The translations under genes were made by a program, and so were the position numbers. Below the pieces are notes generated by a model. It did no database searches, had not been told where the DNA came from, and worked only from the letters and a program-made list of their open reading frames with translations. This document shows positions 33,501-39,500 of a DNA stretch of 64,000 nt, piece after piece. The DNA comes from Acetivibrio cellulolyticus CD2 (GTDB lineage: Bacteria; Bacillota; Clostridia; Acetivibrionales; Acetivibrionaceae), in contig NZ_JH556658.1 of the NCBI RefSeq assembly GCF_000179595.2, positions 659,176 to 723,175 of the forward strand, in the 5' to 3' direction. The stretch's first letter is position 1. Each line of letters starts with the position of its first letter.

Positions 33501-36500
33501 GAGTGGAGAGAAAATGTTGTAACTGATGCAAAAGGTGATTTTGCTTATCAGTTCAAGGTGCCTGAAGGATTTGGAGGGTCTTACTCTTTAAGAGCTATAG
33601 GAAATGTTAATAAAGCTTCAAAATCCAGCAAATCACAGGTGTTCTATGTTGAAGGTGCATACCTGTCATTGCCGGAGGAGATAAAGCTTACAGCTGGGTA
33701 CAGCCAGAAGGTGGATATTTCATTGACCAACGTAGGCACCATAAGTTTGAAATCTGTCGAAGTTAATAAGGAATTGAGCGGTGATGCAGAGGGTGTCAAG
33801 GTTGAGTTTGCCGAAGTATTGCCAAAAGAAATCGAGGCAGGTAAGACGATTAACACAATACTAAATATAAGTTCAACTGCCGATGTACAACCTGGTGTTA
33901 AGATGCTGAAGATTGTACTTAAGAGTGCAGATGGACATGATTACACAGGTGAAATGAAGGTTGTTATTGAAAAACCTGAGCCTAAAATGGGAATAGAAGT
34001 AGATGGAGACAGAGAGAACCTTGCACTCAATGCTGCAATCAGACCAGGAGAAACGATAACAAAACTTATAACTGTTGTTAATGAAGGAACAGCACCGATT
34101 TTGAATTTGGAAGTTTCAGGCCTTGAAAAGCTTCCATGGATAACTGTTACTACATCGGGTACAGATATTATAGAACCACTGAACAAAGGCTATTCTATAA
34201 GAGATAAAAACGGATGTGCAACAATAGCAGTAAATATTGCTCCATCAGAATATGTGAAAGAAGGAACTTATAATGCCACTTTGGACATATCCTCAAATGC
34301 AGGAGTTGTTAAAATTCCTGTAACAGTTTATGTAAGTGCTGCTGAGGTTGGAACGATTGTATTTGAAGTTACAGATAATAAGAATATAGTTGTAAAAGAT
34401 TCAAAGCTTAAGCTTGTTGGACCTCACTTATCTGGTGGTCTACAGGCTGTGGACGCAAAATATTACACCGGCAGAATGGACGAGGATGGAAGGTACAGGT
34501 TTGAGAACATACCGGCAGGAACTTATACTGTTAAGGCTACGGCATCTAAATATGAAGACTATGAAGAAAGTATAGAAGTACCTGCATTGATTAACCTTAT
34601 CCCTCAAAAAGTAGTCCTTCAAAAGAAAAAACTTTCACTGGGCTGGGATGTCAGTGGAATTAGAAATGTAATACAGGGTGCACTTACGAGGGATGCCGAA
34701 AGTATTCTAATTAAGTCGGACAGCATAGATACTAACAGTCCGGACCTTGTATCCCAGTTCCCAGGAGATGAGATTTCAGTAGGGGATGTCATCGGGGAAG
34801 AGTTTAAAGCGGGAGGAACTATTGTAATTAAAAATCCTTCACAGTTAGAGGGAGTTCGTAATGTACGTGTGCAGGTTGTTGAGTCCGACTCGAAGCTGCC
34901 GGAAAACAGTGTGACATTAAGTTACGGAAAAGTAAGCAGCAAAAACCTGAATTTAGGCACTTTTGATGCCAATAAGGAAACGAAGATCAATTGGGCATTG
35001 GATTTATCCGGCTTATACTACAAAGCAGATGTGACAGATGGAGAAAAGCCGGGACAGTATGAGGTAAAAGTACCTGAAGGAGTAACCTATGAAAATGTAA
35101 GTGCCTGGATTAAAGGACTGTCATCTGCTCTATACAATGGAGAGACTGTTACAAATTCTGTTTATAACATTGAGGAAAATACTTATACAATTGAAGTTCC
35201 GATGAACGAAGATGGCATATACATTAAACCGGATGGAAATATACAAAAGTTTTACGGTACCAACTATGTATTTGATATGCTGGTTAATGTTACTGGATTA
35301 ATATTGAATAAAGAAGGCAAGGAAGAGGAAGTCAGCTGTAATGTTCCGCTGAGGGTTAATTACATCCCTTCAGACGTAAGCGCAGATTCAATACCTGAAG
35401 AAAATAGGAAAAACCTCAGGGTTGAAGAGAATTTAGAAGCTGAGAATCCTGTTATTCGAAACTTCAGTAGAAGCTTCCTTGAAAAGAGATGTGGCTTGGA
35501 TTTGGGAAGTATTCCGGAGCCTTTAGGATTTGCGGCTGGTTCATTTGGTTTCTCTCAGGATAGTGCAACAGTTGATGAGGCGTTTGAAGCTAAATTTACA
35601 ATGTATAATCCTTATAAAGAAGAAAAACTTGAAAATGTACAGGTTGATATAATTATAAGCGATAAGCCTTTTGATGAAGCTGGAAAACTGCCGGCAAATG
35701 CAAAAGTTCTGACCGATTGGTTCAATGTCGAATTGCTTAATGCCGACGGAGTGCAAAACATAGATGGAAGTGCTGTGGTTACAGAAATAGAAGCTTTAGG
35801 AAGCAGGGAAATCGTATATAGTATAAAAAGTATTCCGGGACTTGGTGATATCGGCGGTGACTATTATGTCCATATGATTTACAGATATAAAGCGGATGGA
35901 GAGGTACATGAGGGTGTCACATCTCCTAACAAATTCCACATTGAGCCGCTACCAAAGCTTTATGTAAGCTATAAGCTGATTCCGGACGGAAAAGATCGTT
36001 ATAAACTAGAGGCGACAGTGACAAATACAGGTGAGGGTTCAGCACATAACGTAACACTTGGATTACCTTCAATAGCTAACGCTGCCGGCCTGGAGATTTT
36101 AAGCATTATGTCCGGAGACGGAAAGTATCAGACTGATCTAACAAGAATGGATATTGGAGATGTTAAACCAAATGCTACAAAGACAGGTACTTTCGTAATA
36201 TCGGGTTCAGGACTTGAAAATTGGGATAAACTGCCTTATGTAGCTGTTAAGGCAAGCAAAACTAATGCTAATATTGTAATTGCACCATTTGCGATACAGT
36301 CAGTATGGACGAGTGATTTTAATGATCTGCAGAGTGAAATTGAGGTCCTTGAATTAAATATTAAGAAGGTAATGGAAAAGACTACTGATGACTTGGCAAG
36401 AAATATAGTTTCCGTAACTGAATTTACGATGGATTTGTACCAGGCTCAAGCTTATTCCTATACTTTGGAAGGATTATTCAGAATAAACTCATTCATAACT

Positions 36501-39500
36501 ACATATTTGGGGGTATATAAAGGTTTAGCAACCAGTGCTGCCGATTATTTGTTGTTTGATGAGGGGATAGGGTCTTTTATGTCTACAATGTTCTTTAGCT
36601 GGTTATCCAAGCAGGATCTTGACACAAAGAATCAGGTTAAGGCTATATTGGCTGAATTGAATGAGGTTGACAAAAAATTGAAGGAGTATGAAGACAAGCT
36701 AAAATCAGAAGACTTAACCGAGTTAGACAGGAAATTGACTGAAGATGCGTTGGAAGTCAAAAAAGCAAGATATAAAGAGTTGTTGGAACAGTATATGCAT
36801 GAAACAGGTCAGGGAGTAAGCAAGATTGCTCACTATTTACATATTGCATCAGAGTGTGCCGACAAGCTTGTTGCAGATTTTACAAGATCTCAGGATACAA
36901 TTGACTTTATAAGTTATAGCCAATATATAGCACAATTTTTAGCTAACAGAGATACTCAAATGGAATGGATGACAGGCCTCGGAGATTATGCAAATGCTCT
37001 ATTAAAGCAAGGTTATTCCAGAGAAGAAATATATGAAATGATAAAAGAAAGAATTAACAACTCAACTATAAAAGTTGTTGACATTGATGATGTAGAAGGG
37101 TTATTTATGGATTCCTCTGTTATAGCTGAAGGTGATATTGATGAAGGCTTACTTAAAATAGCGGAAAATGCCCGTTCAGTAAAATATAGTGAGTTGAGTG
37201 ATGAAGTTAGAATACAGCTTATGAAATCTCTGCAAATTTTAGAGGGTTATGGCAGTGATTTAGGATCTGCTCCTGCATACTATCCTATTGAGCCTTTGAA
37301 AGAATATTTGGAGGATCTTAATAGCAAGCTTGAATCCATATGGAGTGATGGAGAGGGCAATATGATAAAGTCAATTGGAAGGTATAAGAATGTATGGATA
37401 TACAATCCTGACAATAGCGGTAACCTAATACCTAAGGAAGTTGAATTGACCAAATTATATGAACCTCAGTTGGATTTGCTTAAAAATCTTACGAAGGGAT
37501 ATGGCGGTCTTGTGGACAGATGGGAGATAAATCAGCTTAAGACTATGTTGTGGGCTGCTGATAGTATGAATACTGCTTATGGATTAGCAAGTGCCAGCAC
37601 CTTTGCCGGAGCATTGATATTAGGCGGTACCAATGCAATATACTCAATAATGATAAACAGAGCAAGAAATGAACTCGCAATGACTGAGAATGTATTGACA
37701 ACCAGGGAGTGGGATAATATTAAAGATATTTCAATGAATATGGTGAGATTAATGTCAACTACAGGGATTGCAAATATGCAGGCACTTGAAATAGGTACTT
37801 CCGTAAACGGAGTATTCGAAGCTGTTGATGAGTGGCAAAAAATTGACCCGCCGCTGCCTGTGGAAGTTATGAGCAGTGTTGTACCTGATGTTATAGTTGA
37901 TGCAGATAGTTATGTTGGAAGAGGAAAAGCAGTTTTACAGATTAAAAACCTTCATACTGGAACTTTGAGCATATCACCTTCTGTTCAGATATACGGCACG
38001 AATGGTCTGGTTGATGTACCTGAGGTACAGTCAGTAAGTGTGCTTTCAGGTGAAACTGCTGCAATAGAAATACCGTTTATAATTCCAAGATCTACTTTGT
38101 TGGATGCAGGAGGATACTACGCTGTTATAAATCTGAACCTGGCAGAACCTGCTACAATGTCTGTAGGTGCAGTAGAAGGACCTTATATTGCTCATTTCTT
38201 TGCAGGAACAAAAGAGCAGATTGAAGCTTACCATGGCAAATATGAAGCTACTCAGCCTCTAGGTAGGGAAATAGCTTCCTTGGAGCAGGATGAAAAAATT
38301 ATTAATGTAAGCAGCAACACAGGTGAGTTGAGAGTATTTATGGCTGCCGAACCTGGCTCAAAGTTGCAACTCCATATATATACTGAAGATGGAAAACAAG
38401 TTGGTTTCAAAGACAGCGCTGCGGTAAGTGAAATAGATGGAGCAAATGTAAAAGGATTGATTAACGAACTGGATTGTATAAGAATACTAAATCCGATGGA
38501 AGGAAAGTATCGTGTAGTTGTAAGCTCACCAGAAGCTGAGGAGAATCAGAAGTATGCGCTAAGCGTTGTTAAACTTCCTGATCTAGGAGCTGTACCTGAT
38601 GTGTATACACCTGCGACTGTTTCAACCAATAACGGTGAAGTAGAATTTAAGGTCGATATATTTGAAACTTCAGGACATAGTGATGTTGAGAAATTTAAAA
38701 TTACTGTAGGCGAACTCACAGATGAGAAGGGAAATAAAATCCCTGAAGGCAGTTTCAAGTTTACAGATATAGACGGAAAACCAATTATGGAAGCTATTCC
38801 TGCAGGATATGGAAGTTCATTCTATGCTCATGCTAAAATATCCGATTATGCAGTTGAAGGGATTTATAAAGGACTGGTTAAAGTAGAGTTGGCAGGAAGT
38901 GAATTGAATCCTGCGCTTGTTAATCAGACTGAAATAATGTCTGTGACAAATTCAGTATACGGTTGGTTTGAAAAAGACTCATCTACAAGCGGTTGGAGAG
39001 AGTTTGAATATATAGTACCAATTGTAATAGGATTTGATAAATCAATACCTGAAACACCTTTATTAGAGCCTTTAGAACAGTCATCAGATAAAAATTCTCA
39101 CACCATGCATTTGACAGGTAAAGCTTCATCAGAAACAAATGTAGTTGTATGGGTTGATGAAGTGGCAAAGGGAGTCTATGATGTAAATGAGGAAGGTAAA
39201 TTTGATATATCTTTGTTACTTGATAAGGGGCTTCATGAGGTTTATGTAAGTGCAGTAAATGCATATGGAACTGAAAGTTTGCCTTCAGAGAAATACAAAG
39301 TTGAGATTGAGGAAACAGAGGACAATAAAGCACCTGTACTACATGTGCCAGAAGATATAACTAAAGAGGCGGAAGGCAAATTAACCAAGGTGGATATAGG
39401 TAATGCTTCAGCGAAAGATGAATCTGAGTTTACTATAAAAAATAATGCACCGTCGGTGGGTTATACGTTAGGTACAACAGAAGTAACATGGACTGCTGTA

